Positions 1-8,715 of a stretch of 64,000 bases of DNA are shown piece by piece. This DNA comes from Thermus neutrinimicus (GTDB lineage: Bacteria > Deinococcota > Deinococci > Deinococcales > Thermaceae), in the NCBI RefSeq assembly GCF_022760955.1, contig NZ_JAKTNU010000005.1:2431-66430 (forward strand), in the 5' to 3' direction. The notes beneath the pieces are model-generated. The model was not told where the DNA came from, did no database searches, and saw nothing but the letters and a program-made list of their open reading frames with translations. Position 1 is the stretch's first letter. Every line of letters starts with the position of its first letter. Position numbers and translations under genes: made by a program.

Positions 1-1034
1 CGCAAAAGGACCTGGGCCTTCCCCCCTTTCCTACCACCACCATCGGCAGCTTTCCCCAGACCCAGGAACTGAGGGCACTCCGCCGGCGCCTGCGCTCAGG
101 GCAGCTGGACCCCGCGGCCTACCGGGCAAGGATACAGGAGGCCATCCGGGAGAACATCCGCCTTCAGGAGGAGCTGGGCTTGGACGTTCTGGTCCACGGG
201 GAGCCAGAACGAAGCGACATGGTGGAGTTTTTTGCGGAGCGCCTGGAAGGCTTCCACACCACCCAGGGGGGTTTTGTCCTCTCCTACGGGAGCCGGGTCT
301 GGCGCCCCCCCATCCTCTTTGCCCCGCCCAAGCGCCGGGGATCCTTGGTCCTGGAGGAAACCCTCTACGCCCAAAGCCTAACCCCCAAGCCGGTAAAGGC
401 CATTCTCACAGGCCCCATCACCCTGGCCGCCTGGAGCTACCTGCCCCAGGGGGTAGGGTTCCGGGAAGCCGTCTTGGCCCTGGCGGAGGCGCTGAGGGAG
501 GAGGTGAGGGAGGTGGCCGCCCATGGCATCCGAGTGGTGCAGGTGGATGAGCCCGCCCTCCTGGAGAAACTCCCCTTACGGGCTGAGGACCACGCGGGTT
601 ATCTGGCCCTGGTGGGGGAGGCCTTCTCACGGGTGGTGGGGGGCCTGGGCCCTGGGGTGCAGGTGCACCTTCACCTTTGCTACTCCGACTACGCCGCCTT
701 AAGGCCCTTTCTGGAGGCCATGGACCCGGATGTGGTGAGCCTCGAGGGGGCCAGGCAGGACCCGGGCTTCCTGGAGGCCCTAGCGGACCTCCCCGTGGAC
801 CTGGGCCCCGGGGCCTTTGACGTCCACTCCCCCCTGGAGGCCAGGGTGGAGGAGATCCTAGCCCGGCTCCAGGGTTACCTGCGGCACCTGCCCCCGGAGC
901 GCCTGTGGGTGAATCCCGACTGCGGCCTCAAAACCCGGAAGCCGAAGGAGGCCGTGGCCAACCTCAGGAACATGGTGGAAGCCACCAAAAAGCTAAGGGA
1001 GCGCATGGGAGGAAAGGATGCTGACAGAACCTAG
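1..1034 (+). CDS. metE: Cobalamin-independent methionine synthase, C-terminal part (partial)
   Basis: The 5' end lies outside the window; the reading frame starts at base 3. The visible 343 residues are the C-terminal barrel of 5-methyltetrahydropteroyltriglutamate-homocysteine methyltransferase, which makes methionine in the cytoplasm without B12. The zinc and homocysteine ligands are visible: an H-x-C pair in HLHLCYSDY, a Glu in VVSLEGAR and the late Cys in NPDCGLKTR. The TTTIGSFPQT opening of the catalytic half is near the left edge. The end overlaps the start of the ribonucleotide reductase gene by 17 bases, so they are probably co-transcribed. It is notable next to a B12 assembly locus, as a B12-independent enzyme. 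Confidence 0.95.
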   Translation, partial: QKDLGLPPFPTTTIGSFPQTQELRALRRRLRSGQLDPAAYRARIQEAIRENIRLQEELGLDVLVHGEPERSDMVEFFAERLEGFHTTQGGFVLSYGSRVWRPPILFAPPKRRGSLVLEETLYAQSLTPKPVKAILTGPITLAAWSYLPQGVGFREAVLALAEALREEVREVAAHGIRVVQVDEPALLEKLPLRAEDHAGYLALVGEAFSRVVGGLGPGVQVHLHLCYSDYAALRPFLEAMDPDVVSLEGARQDPGFLEALADLPVDLGPGAFDVHSPLEARVEEILARLQGYLRHLPPERLWVNPDCGLKTRKPKEAVANLRNMVEATKKLRERMGGKDADRT

Positions 1035-1989
1035 ACCCCACTACCGCCCCTACGAGTACCCCAGGCTTCTGGACTATCGGGACGCCATCCGGCACAGCTA
1101 CTGGCTCCACACGGAGTTTAGCTACACCGCCGACGTGCAGGACTACGCCCTCGCCCCCAAGGAGGTGCGCTCCCTGGTGGAGCGCTCCCTCCTCGCCATC
1201 GCCCAAGTGGAGCTTTCCGTGAAGCTCTTCTGGGCCAGGGTTTACGAGGTCTTCCCCAAACCCGAAGTGGCGGAGGTGGGCATGACCTTTGCGGAAAGCG
1301 AGGTGCGCCATGCCAACGCCTACGCCCACCTCCTGGAGCTCCTGGGCCTCGAGGACCGCTTCCAAGAAGCCCTGGAAAGGGAAACCGCCCTCCGGGAAAG
1401 GCACCGCCGGTTGGGAGAGGTGCTGGCCCTTGCCCACAAGGGTAGCCTTAGGGACTACGCCCTGGCCCTCCTCCTCTTCTCCGCCTTCACCGAACACGCC
1501 TCCTTGTTCTCCCAGTTCTACGTGCTCATGGCCTTGAACAAGCGCCTAGGCCGGTTCAAGGGGATCTCCAACGCCATCGAGGCCACCAGCAAGGAGGAGA
1601 ACCTCCACGGCCTCTTCGGGGTGGAGCTCCTCCGCATCCTCAAGGAGGAAAGGCCGGAACTCTTCCGCCCCCCCCTCGAGGAGGAGGTGCTGGACGCAGT
1701 CCGGGCCTTCTTCCGCGCGGAGGAGGCCCTGCTGGACTGGATCTTCGCCCAAGGGGATGTGGCGGCGGTGGCAAGGGATGAGGTTCTGGAGTTCTTGAAG
1801 TGGCGGTACAACCAGACCCTCTCCCTCCATGGCCTTCCCGCCCCCTTCCCCGTGCAAAGGGATCTCCTGAAGGACACGGAGTGGTTTGACCTGGAGCTGT
1901 TGGCGGACAAGGAGGTGGACTTCTTCAACAAGAGGAGCGTGGCCTACGCCCGCAGGGTGCAAAGCTACGACCCGGAAAGCCTTTTCTAA
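1018..1989 (+). CDS. nrdB: Class I ribonucleotide reductase, beta (R2) subunit
   Basis: 323 residues, a ferritin-like radical-generating subunit that partners the alpha subunit directly downstream (12-base gap). Metal ligands are visible: Glu in QVELSVK, E-x2-H in EVRH, Glu in AFTEHASLF and E-x2-H in EENLH. A Tyr four residues after the first E-x2-H histidine (EVRHANAY) sits where the radical Tyr lies in class Ia R2 proteins, so a tyrosyl radical is likely rather than a Phe/Leu-type R2c cofactor. The ATG overlaps the metE end; a GGAGG-like ribosome binding site (ggaaagg) lies inside metE. Confidence 0.93.
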   Translation: MLTEPRPHYRPYEYPRLLDYRDAIRHSYWLHTEFSYTADVQDYALAPKEVRSLVERSLLAIAQVELSVKLFWARVYEVFPKPEVAEVGMTFAESEVRHANAYAHLLELLGLEDRFQEALERETALRERHRRLGEVLALAHKGSLRDYALALLLFSAFTEHASLFSQFYVLMALNKRLGRFKGISNAIEATSKEENLHGLFGVELLRILKEERPELFRPPLEEEVLDAVRAFFRAEEALLDWIFAQGDVAAVARDEVLEFLKWRYNQTLSLHGLPAPFPVQRDLLKDTEWFDLELLADKEVDFFNKRSVAYARRVQSYDPESLF

Positions 1990-2001
1990 GGGGAGGCGAG
2001 G

Positions 2002-3672
2002 ATGCTAAAGACCAAAAGGGAATACGAGCCCTGGTACTGGGCCAATGAGTGGACGAGGCTCTACATGAGCCGGGGGTACCTGCTCCCCGGGGTGACGGTG
2101 GAGGAGCGGGTGAGGGAGATCGCCCACCGGGCGGAGGCCCTGACCCGCATAGAGGGCTTCTCCCGCAAATTCCAGGAGTACATGGCCAGGGGCTGGTACT
2201 CCTTGGCCACCCCCATCTGGGCCAACTATGGCCTCAGGCGGGGCCTTCCCATCTCCTGCTACGGCACCTACGTGGAGGACGATACCGCCTCCATTCTCAA
2301 GGCGGTGGCCGAGATCGGCATGATGAGCAAGCAGGGCGGGGGAACCTCCGTCTACCTGGGCACCTTGCGCCCCCGGGGAGCCCCCATCCGGGACAATGGG
2401 GAGAGCAACGGTTCCTACGCCTTCGCCTCCCTCTTTGACCGGGTGATCGAGGTGTTCAACCAGGGCTCAACCCGGCGGGGCCAGTGCGCCGCCTACATCC
2501 CCATAGAGCACCCTGATTTTGAAGAGTGGCTGAAAATCCAACGGGAAGGAGGGGAGATCCAGTCCCTCTTCTGGGGGGTCTCCGTGGGGGATGCCTGGCT
2601 GGAGGAGGCCATCGCCGGGGACAGGGAGAAGCGGGAACGGTGGGCCAAGGTCCTCAAGAGCCGTGCGGAGGTGGGGATTCCCTACCTTTTCTTCCGGGAC
2701 AACGCCAACCGCCATGCCCCAGAGATCTTCAAGAAACTGGGGAAGATCATCCACGCCTCCAACCTCTGCACCGAGATCATGCTCCCCTCCGGCCCCGAGG
2801 AGAGCTTCGTCTGCTGCCTTTCCTCCTTAAACCTTCTCCACTTTGACGAGTGGAAGGACACGGATGCCGTGGAAACCCTCACCATCTTCCTGGACTCGGT
2901 GCTGGACGATTTCATTGAAAAGGCGGAGGGCATCCCCTACATGGAACGCGCCGTGCGCTTTGCCAAGCGGTATAGGGCCATCGGCATCGGAGTCCTGGGC
3001 TGGCACAGTTACCTGCAGTCCAAGGGGATCCCCCTGGAGAATCCCGAGGCCCTGTTCCTCAACAACCTCATCTTCAAGACCATCCGCGAGAAGGCGGAGG
3101 AGGCAAGCCGCTGGCTGAGAAAGCGCCACCCTGAGGACGAGCTGGCCCAGGTCATGGAAAGGCGAAACGCCACCCTTCTGGCCGTCGCCCCCACCAAGAG
3201 CAGCTCCTTCATCCTGGGGCAGGTTTCCCCCTCCATCGAGCCCTACACCAGCAACTACTACCTCAAGGACCTGCAAAAGGCCCGGGTGCCCTTCAAGAAC
3301 CCCTTTCTGGAAGAGCTGCTTCGGCAAAAGGGCAAGGACGAGGAAAGGGTGTGGCGGAGCATCCTGGAGAGGAACGGCTCCGTGCAGCACCTGGATTTCC
3401 TCTCGGACGAGGAGAAGGACGTTTTCAAGACCTTCGCCGAGGTGTCCCAGAAGACCCTCATCAACCTGGCCATCGGGCGGCAGAAGTACATCGACCAGGG
3501 GCAGTCCCTGAACCTGGTGATCCACCCTGAGGCCCCGCCCAAGGACGTGAACGAGCTCTACCTGCACGCCTGGCGAGGCGGCCTCAAGGCCCTCTACTAC
3601 CAGTTCAGCACGAGCACCGCCCAGGCCTATAGCCGCGACCTCCTCCTCTCCTGCCGGGCCTGCGAGGGCTAG
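2002..3672 (+). CDS. nrdA: Class I ribonucleotide reductase, alpha (catalytic) subunit, short form
   Basis: 556 residues; reduces ribonucleotides to deoxyribonucleotides with the R2 subunit encoded just upstream. Seen: the ISCYGTY cysteine, the N-x-C-x-E active-site motif (NLCTE) and the distal CCLSS cysteine, plus a C-terminal C-x2-C (CRACEG) that fits the swinging-arm cysteine pair. It is much shorter than the E. coli enzyme (about 760) because it lacks the N-terminal ATP-cone, so overall activity control by ATP/dATP is not expected from this polypeptide. Its stop codon overlaps the stop of the convergent aquaporin gene at a shared CTAG. Confidence 0.93.
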   Translation: MLKTKREYEPWYWANEWTRLYMSRGYLLPGVTVEERVREIAHRAEALTRIEGFSRKFQEYMARGWYSLATPIWANYGLRRGLPISCYGTYVEDDTASILKAVAEIGMMSKQGGGTSVYLGTLRPRGAPIRDNGESNGSYAFASLFDRVIEVFNQGSTRRGQCAAYIPIEHPDFEEWLKIQREGGEIQSLFWGVSVGDAWLEEAIAGDREKRERWAKVLKSRAEVGIPYLFFRDNANRHAPEIFKKLGKIIHASNLCTEIMLPSGPEESFVCCLSSLNLLHFDEWKDTDAVETLTIFLDSVLDDFIEKAEGIPYMERAVRFAKRYRAIGIGVLGWHSYLQSKGIPLENPEALFLNNLIFKTIREKAEEASRWLRKRHPEDELAQVMERRNATLLAVAPTKSSSFILGQVSPSIEPYTSNYYLKDLQKARVPFKNPFLEELLRQKGKDEERVWRSILERNGSVQHLDFLSDEEKDVFKTFAEVSQKTLINLAIGRQKYIDQGQSLNLVIHPEAPPKDVNELYLHAWRGGLKALYYQFSTSTAQAYSRDLLLSCRACEG

Positions 3673-4393
3673 CCCTTGAAAACCCCAAGGCGGTGGTAGA
3701 GGAGGGTGGCCCCCAGGGCTCCCAGAAGGGGGAAGAGGGCCGGGACCAGAAGATAGGGGCTAGCGGCTCCCTCTACCCCCAAAAGGCCCGCCAGAAGCCT
3801 GGGGGAAAGGTCCCGGGCAGGGTTGAGGGCAAAGCCGCCAGGCCCTCCCAGACCATAGCCCACCGCCGCCACGGTGAGGCCCAGAAAGAGGGGAAGAAGC
3901 CGGGTGTCCCGTGCGGCCACCAGGATGACGGCCATGATGGCGAAGGTGCCCAGGGCCTCGGCCACCGCCGGGCCGGTCCAGCCATAAAGGGCCTCGGGCG
4001 CGGTGCGCAGGAAGCCCGGTCCCGTGGAGAACACGTTGGGCATCCCTTGGGCAATAAGCCCCTCCCGGTAGGCCAGGAAGGCCCCTAAAGCGCCCAGGAA
4101 ACCCCCGGTAAATGCCCTATCAGGTAAAGGGGAACCAGGCGCCAGGGAAAGAGGCCAAAAGCCGCTAGGGCCAAGGTCACCGCCGGGTTCAAGTGAGCCC
4201 CGGAAAGGGGCCGGCTGGCCAGAACCCCCACCAGCACCGCCAGCCCCGATCCCAAGGCGATGGCGTCATAGCCGTAGGCACCCGGGGAGAGCCGGAGCTC
4301 CAGCAGCGCATCGGCCGCACTGCCCACCGTCAGAAGGACCGGGAGAAAGGTTCCAAGAAGCTCACCAATGAAAGCCTTTGCCACGCGCATCAC
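3669..4393 (-). pseudogene. Aquaporin / glycerol facilitator (MIP) gene with a frameshift
   Basis: Two adjacent minus-strand frames form one MIP channel. The first (4393 down to 4085) holds the first NPA motif (GAHLNPAVTLAL); the second (about 4125 down to 3669) holds the second (FALNPARDLSPR). The Asp after the second NPA-R, as in NPARD, is typical of glycerol facilitators. Around 4115-4122 the frame changes by one base: the first frame ends in an atypical tail (HLPGVSWAL, stop), whereas the other frame continues naturally as AFTGGFLGALGAFLAYREG. Restoring one base gives a normal channel of about 241 residues. It is either a real inactivating mutation or a sequencing error. An ATG start at 4393 (or 4390) has an aggaggt site upstream. 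Confidence 0.82.
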
Positions 4394-4454
4394 CTCCTGT
4401 CGCTATAGGCCTTTCGTCAGGTAATGGTCAAAGATTTAAAAGAGGAAAGAGGGT

Positions 4455-4460
4455 TAAGCT
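4455..4460 (+). promoter_or_regulatory. -10 hexamer of a leaderless promoter
   Basis: TAAGCT ends exactly six bases before the GTG start at 4467, with no ribosome binding site between. The same TAnnnT-N6-start layout recurs at several genes in this window. No convincing -35 element is visible. Confidence 0.5.
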
Positions 4461-4466
4461 AAGAGG

Positions 4467-5327
4467 GTGCGGGTGGTCAGCCTGGTGCCCTCGGGAACCC
4501 TCCTCCTAAGGGCCTTGGGCCTCGAGCCCGTAGGGGTAAGCCACAGCTGTCCTAATCCCCAAGGCGTTCCCGTGGTGACGGAAGGCCTTATCCCCAAGGG
4601 CCTCCCCCAGGAGGAGATCGACCGGCGGGTGCGGGAGGCCCACGGGAGGGGGGAGCCCCTCTACAAGATCCGGGGGGAGGTCCTGGCGGTCTTAGAGGCA
4701 GACCTGCTGGTCAGCCAAGGGGTCTGCCAGGTGTGCGCGGTCACCCCCCAGCAGGCGGCCCTGGCCACCGCCTTCTTCCCAAGGCCCCCCAGGGTGTTGG
4801 AACTCCGGGGCACCCAGCTGGAAGGGCTCTTCCTGGATATACGGGCCCTGGCCCAAGCCCTGGACGTGGAGGAGAGGGGAAGGCATTTGGCTCAGGAGAT
4901 ACGGGAAGGGCTTTCCCGTCTGCCCCCGCCTCCCCCTAGGCGTCCCTCCGTGGCCTTTCTGGAGTGGCTGGACCCCCCCTACCTGGGCGGGCACTGGGTA
5001 CCGGAGCTGGTGGCCCTGGCTGGGGGCCGGTACCTGGGGCCTGAGCCGGGTACGCCCAGCCTGCGGGTGGACCCCATGGACCTCCCGGAAGCGGAGGTGG
5101 TCTTTATGGCCTTCTGCGGCTACAGCCTCGAGGAGGCCCTGGCCGCGGTGGCGGACCACCGGGCAAGAGGAGGGTATTTGGACCGCTATCTTCGGGGACG
5201 GCAGGCCTACCTTGTGGACGCTGGGCCCTTCCAGGCCCTGACCCACCGGGTGGCAGAGGGGGTCTGGACCTTGGCCCACCTTCTACGAGGGAAGGGGGTT
5301 TCGCCTCATCTAGCCAGGCCTCTTTGA
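4467..5327 (+). CDS. Cytoplasmic cobalamin/iron-type binding protein (BtuF-like)
   Basis: 286 residues of the periplasmic-binding-protein helical fold family (BtuF/FepB): it opens RVVSLVPSGTLLLRALGLEPVGVSHSC, the usual start of a mature BtuF, and includes PQEEIDRRV and the SQGVCQVCAV segment. There is no signal peptide or lipobox and the GTG start is six bases after a -10 hexamer, so the protein appears to stay in the cytoplasm. In many bacteria such short forms are annotated cobalamin-binding protein; the cobalamin genes a few kb downstream agree, but ligand and role are inferred. It could bind corrinoid for trafficking or another metal chelate. Confidence 0.72.
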   Translation: MRVVSLVPSGTLLLRALGLEPVGVSHSCPNPQGVPVVTEGLIPKGLPQEEIDRRVREAHGRGEPLYKIRGEVLAVLEADLLVSQGVCQVCAVTPQQAALATAFFPRPPRVLELRGTQLEGLFLDIRALAQALDVEERGRHLAQEIREGLSRLPPPPPRRPSVAFLEWLDPPYLGGHWVPELVALAGGRYLGPEPGTPSLRVDPMDLPEAEVVFMAFCGYSLEEALAAVADHRARGGYLDRYLRGRQAYLVDAGPFQALTHRVAEGVWTLAHLLRGKGVSPHLARPL

Positions 5328-5382
5328 GGGGTAGGGGACAAAAGGGGGTAGCCCAAGGGCTGCCCCCCCATAGCCCTACCCC
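5328..5382. terminator. Bidirectional hairpin terminator
   Basis: Nested inverted repeats lie between convergent genes: outer arms GGGGTAGGG (5328-5336) and CCCTACCCC (5374-5382), inner arms GGGGGTAGCCC (5344-5354) and GGGCTGCCCCC (5357-5367). There is no clear T tract. Confidence 0.7.
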
Positions 5383-5387
5383 GGGTC

Positions 5388-6293
5388 CTACGAGGTCCGG
5401 AAACGGCCGTTCAGGCCTTGGGGGAAGAACCCACCCATGCTGACGCCGGTGTTGCCGGTGAGGTAGACGATCCTAAGCACCTCGCTCACCGTGCGGCCAA
5501 AGGCCACCCCGTTGGCATCCGCGGGGACCAGGTTGGCCTTTCCCATCTTGGTGATCCCCTCGTCCTTACCCCCGCCCACCTGGGCCCTGAGGTTGCTGAT
5601 GGCCTGAACCACCTGCTCCACGGTGAGGTCTGGGGTCACCGGCTCATCCTTTCTCTGGTAGAGGAAAAGGCGGGTGGCCCCCGCATGGTAAGCCTCCACG
5701 GCCAGGATGCCGGCGGCAGGGTCCAGCACGTTGTTTCTATCGGTGATGAGGGGTGCCGCCCCCTTGTAGGCCGTCACCCCCACATCCTCGAAGATGAAGG
5801 CCCCATGCAGGAAGAAAAGCTCGTTGGCAAAGGGGTTAAAGTTGGTGATGGCCCCATTGCTGGCCAGCCGGCCAGCCTCGCGGAAGGCCTGGTCCAGGTC
5901 GATGACGGGCCTGGCTACAGCCGCGCTCCCCAGGGCTTGGCGCAGGAAGCGCACGTGGGCCAGCTCATCCTCGGCCAGCTCCTCGGCAAACTGCCTCACC
6001 GCCGGGCTCAGGCCCGGCACCGGCTGGGTGCCGTCGAAACCCTGGGGCAGGCGGATTTCCGCGTTGCCCCCCAGGTTGCGTATATCCCCGATGCGGCCCA
6101 CGGCGGCCAGGTAAAAGGCCGCCTCCAGGTACTCCAGGTTCAAGGCGAAGTTGAGGATGTCCACGTCCTGGTTAGGGCTTTGCCCCATGCCAGGGGAGCA
6201 GGCCACCAGGCCGCCCCCACCCATCACCAACCCCGCTCCTACCAAACCCGCGCGTTGCAAAGCCTCCCTACGGCTTAAAAGGGCCTTTTTCAT
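5388..6293 (-). CDS. Tat-exported ferritin-like lipoprotein (Ferritin_2 family)
   Basis: 301 residues. The N-terminus has a twin-arginine motif (SRREALQRAG), a hydrophobic stretch and a lipobox ending in LVAC, so it is probably a folded lipoprotein exported by Tat. The remainder matches the Ferritin_2 / desiccation-related PCC13-62 family: DILNFALNLEYLEAAFY, AEDELAHVRFLRQAL and VEAYHAGATR supply Glu and His residues for a possible di-metal site. Its catalytic role is not established. It is the last gene of an operon starting with an ECF sigma factor and is a distant paralogue of the gene at 6835-7461. Confidence 0.8.
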   Translation of the reverse strand: MKKALLSRREALQRAGLVGAGLVMGGGGLVACSPGMGQSPNQDVDILNFALNLEYLEAAFYLAAVGRIGDIRNLGGNAEIRLPQGFDGTQPVPGLSPAVRQFAEELAEDELAHVRFLRQALGSAAVARPVIDLDQAFREAGRLASNGAITNFNPFANELFFLHGAFIFEDVGVTAYKGAAPLITDRNNVLDPAAGILAVEAYHAGATRLFLYQRKDEPVTPDLTVEQVVQAISNLRAQVGGGKDEGITKMGKANLVPADANGVAFGRTVSEVLRIVYLTGNTGVSMGGFFPQGLNGRFRTS

Positions 6294-6319
6294 GGGATAT
6301 CTCCTCCCTTTCCCATCTC

Positions 6320-6826
6320 CTACCGCACTGGGATTTGCCCCCGTAGCTCCCCGGCACGGAAGGCGGTGGTGTGGATGTCCAGGTAGAGCTCTCCCCGGAA
6401 AAGCCGGGAGCGGTCCTCGAGGCTAAGCTCAATCCGGTCCACAAAGGTGGCGCTCCTCCCATCCGGTGCGGGGTTGACCCGCAGAGCCTGAATCAAGGGT
6501 CCGTTCTGTCCCCGGGGGCCCCGGTGGAGGTGAACGGCGCTGGTGAGCCGAGCGTTGAGGACAGGATCCTCCACCGGGTCCCGGGTGTAGTCGCGGAAGG
6601 GCCCCGCCAGGTTGGCCACCGCCCCCTGGAGCAGAAGGCTTGGCCCCTGCACCTCCACCCGTACCACCGCCAGGGCCGGGGTGTCCACGGGATTCGGCAC
6701 CACCTCCGCTCCCGTCAGGAGGACGGCCCGGACCAGGCCCCCCTGGGCCCGGGCCGAGTCCAGAAACACCGCCACCCAGCCTGCTCCCAGTAGACCGGCC
6801 AGGGTCAGCGCGTCCCTACGGTTCAC
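6320..6826 (-). CDS. Exported CHRD-domain protein
   Basis: 168 residues. The leader MNRRDALTLAGLLGAG reads as a twin-arginine signal with an A-x-A-type site near DSARAQG. The mature part matches the CHRD domain (first described in chordin): an opening VLLTGAEVVPNP, a central AVHLHRGPRGQNGP and a C-terminal LYLDIHTTAFRAGELRGQI. CHRD proteins are extracytoplasmic beta-sandwich proteins without a settled function. It sits between two ferritin-like genes with only a few bases on either side, so all three are probably made together. Confidence 0.85.
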   Translation of the reverse strand: MNRRDALTLAGLLGAGWVAVFLDSARAQGGLVRAVLLTGAEVVPNPVDTPALAVVRVEVQGPSLLLQGAVANLAGPFRDYTRDPVEDPVLNARLTSAVHLHRGPRGQNGPLIQALRVNPAPDGRSATFVDRIELSLEDRSRLFRGELYLDIHTTAFRAGELRGQIPVR

Positions 6827-6834
6827 CCTACCCC

Positions 6835-7461
6835 CTATTTGCGGATGAAGCCCTGAACCGCCTTGGTGGCTTCCTCCGGAGTGATGGCCTTGGCGAAGGC
6901 CCGGCCCACGGGGGTCTGGGGACCCTCTACCTTACCCCCTAGCTCAAGCACGGCGTCCCGGGCCAGGGCCAGGTGGGCCTCCTCGTTCATGGCGATGCTG
7001 GCCGCCGCTGAGAGGACCGCCTTGTTCTGGATAAGGGGAATGGCCCCCAGGTAGGCGCCGGTGAAGGCGGTCTCCAAGGCGATCAGGGTTTCCAGAACCC
7101 TAAGCCGGCTGGCGGCATCAAACCGCAGGTCCCCATAGGTGAACTGGGGCCGGGCCACCGGGGTGGCCTTGAAGGGCCCCGCTATGGTGTCCCTCAGGGC
7201 CTGGACGTGGGCCTCCTCGTGCTTGAGGGCCTCGGCCAGGTAGTCGCGGATCTCCCCGGGGAAGGGGACCATGAGGGCGCGGGTGTAGAAGTCGCTGGCC
7301 AGGTACTCCGCGGTGAGGGCCAGGTTGAGGATGTCCAGGTCCTCCACCCCCTTGGCCTGGGCCAGGGCCTGGCCCAGGAGCCCCTTGGCAAAGGCCGTGG
7401 AGAGCCCGGCCGCGGTCAACACCTTCACAAACTGCCTGCGCACCATGGTTTTCTCTTGCAT
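6835..7461 (-). CDS. Tat-exported ferritin-like protein (Ferritin_2 family)
   Basis: 208 residues from the first ATG; a second ATG at 7446 (MVRRQFVKVL) gives a more usual leader. A twin-arginine-type signal with an ALAQA cleavage region precedes a four-helix ferritin-like domain: DILNLALTAEYLASDFY, LKHEEAHVQALRDTI, ALETAFTGAY and NEEAHLALARDAV give the repeated E and E-x2-H ligands expected of a di-metal carboxylate centre. It lies 71 bases after the anti-sigma gene. A role in oxidative or metal stress is inferred from the fold and the sigma factor. Confidence 0.82.
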   Translation of the reverse strand: MQEKTMVRRQFVKVLTAAGLSTAFAKGLLGQALAQAKGVEDLDILNLALTAEYLASDFYTRALMVPFPGEIRDYLAEALKHEEAHVQALRDTIAGPFKATPVARPQFTYGDLRFDAASRLRVLETLIALETAFTGAYLGAIPLIQNKAVLSAAASIAMNEEAHLALARDAVLELGGKVEGPQTPVGRAFAKAITPEEATKAVQGFIRK

Positions 7462-7532
7462 AACCTCACCTCCCGTGAGAGGGCTCCTCTGCCCCCTCGC
7501 TCTCCCCTTCGCAAGGAGGTGGGGTTTTGGAT

Positions 7533-8150
7533 TTAGCGGGGAAGACCGAACAGGGTGGTGGGCTTGGGGCTTCCCCCAGGGGGCTCCAGGGAAACCGCTA
7601 TGGCGAGGGCTTCTGGTGGTAGGCGAAGGCTCTTTAGGGGCAGACGGAAGGTGGATAGGGGCATGGGGTCGCCTCCACCCAGTCCCCAGGCTTGGAACAC
7701 CTTTCCCCTGGGGCTGGACCGGTTCAACAGGACCAGGGCGGTCCGGTCAGCCCTTAGGATCACCCGGCCCACCACCTCCCCTTGGGGGCTCATCAGGGTA
7801 AGGACCTGGGTGGTGGGCTCCCGCAGGGCCAAGAGCCAGCCTCCCCCCAGGAAGGCCCCATACCCCAGGGCCAGCAGGAGGAGGACCGCCGCCGCCCGCC
7901 CCACCCAGCCCCAGGGTGAGGGGCGCCGGAGGGCGCGGATGCGGGCCATCACCTTGGCCTCGAGGCCCGGGGGAATGGGGGCAGGAGGAACCCCCTCCGC
8001 CAGCTGGGAAGCGGCCTCCATCAAGGCCTTGGCCTCGGCCCAAAGCTCGGGGTAACGGGACAGGGCCTCCTCCACCCGGGAGCGCTCCTCCGGGGAGAGG
8101 GCACCCAAGGCGTAGAGGGGCAGGAGGTCGCGCACCTCCTCAGGGCTCAC
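7533..8150 (-). CDS. Anti-sigma factor, RskA-like, membrane-anchored
   Basis: 205 residues: a short N-terminal helical domain (SPEEVRDLLPLYALGALSPEE) typical of RskA-type anti-sigma factors, one transmembrane helix around residues 85-105 (AAAVLLLLALGYGAFLGGGW) and an extracytoplasmic RskA C-terminal domain (FQAWGLGGGDPMPLSTF). The zinc-binding H-x3-C-x2-C of ZAS-type factors is absent. It overlaps the upstream sigma factor gene by 11 bases, the standard arrangement for a cognate pair. Confidence 0.85.
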   Translation of the reverse strand: MSPEEVRDLLPLYALGALSPEERSRVEEALSRYPELWAEAKALMEAASQLAEGVPPAPIPPGLEAKVMARIRALRRPSPWGWVGRAAAVLLLLALGYGAFLGGGWLLALREPTTQVLTLMSPQGEVVGRVILRADRTALVLLNRSSPRGKVFQAWGLGGGDPMPLSTFRLPLKSLRLPPEALAIAVSLEPPGGSPKPTTLFGLPR

Positions 8151-8697
8151 GGAGCACCTCCTTGAGGCGCAGCAGGGCGCGCCTAACCCGGGTCTTTAGG
8201 GTGCCCAGGGGGATCCCCAAAAGCCTCGCGGCCTCCTGGTGGGAGTGGCCTTGGTAGTAGAGGATCTGGATCACCTCCTGCTCCTCTGGGTCCAGGTGCC
8301 TTAGGGCCCCTTGGAGACGGATACGGTCCAGATGGCCCTCCTCGTCCAGGCCGTCCCCAGGCAGGTCGAAGGCCTCCTCCGCCTCCTCCCCCTGGGGCTC
8401 CAGGGGCTTGGGGCGGGCCTCGAGGCGGCGGACGAAGTCCACGGCGGTGTGGTGACCAACCGCCAGGAGCCAGGCCCGGGCCGAGGCCCGCCGGGGGTCA
8501 AACTGGCGGGCGTTTTTCCAAACCCTGACAAAGGCCTCCTGCACCACATCCTCCTGGGCATTGGCGTCTAGGCCCATCCTGCGGGCCAGGCCCAAAAAGG
8601 CCCCCGCGTAGCGCCGGAAGAGCCACCGGAGGGCCTCCTCCTCGCCCCTAGCCACCAGGGCTAGGAGGGCTTCGTCGGAAAGGCCCTCGAGGCTCAT
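8140..8697 (-). CDS. RNA polymerase ECF sigma factor
   Basis: 185 residues with sigma region 2 (LFRRYAGAFLGLARR, DVVQEAFVRVWKNA, ARAWLLAVGHHTAVDFVRR) and region 4 (LDPEEQEVIQILYYQGHSHQEAARLLGIPLGTLKTRVRRAL). It is an ECF19/SigK-like factor judged by its RskA-type partner. It should direct RNA polymerase to the downstream exported ferritin/CHRD genes when the anti-sigma factor is disabled. The ATG at 8697 has a gggcggagg site just upstream. Confidence 0.9.
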   Translation of the reverse strand: MSLEGLSDEALLALVARGEEEALRWLFRRYAGAFLGLARRMGLDANAQEDVVQEAFVRVWKNARQFDPRRASARAWLLAVGHHTAVDFVRRLEARPKPLEPQGEEAEEAFDLPGDGLDEEGHLDRIRLQGALRHLDPEEQEVIQILYYQGHSHQEAARLLGIPLGTLKTRVRRALLRLKEVLREP

Positions 8698-8715
8698 CCT
8701 CCGCCCATCCTACCC

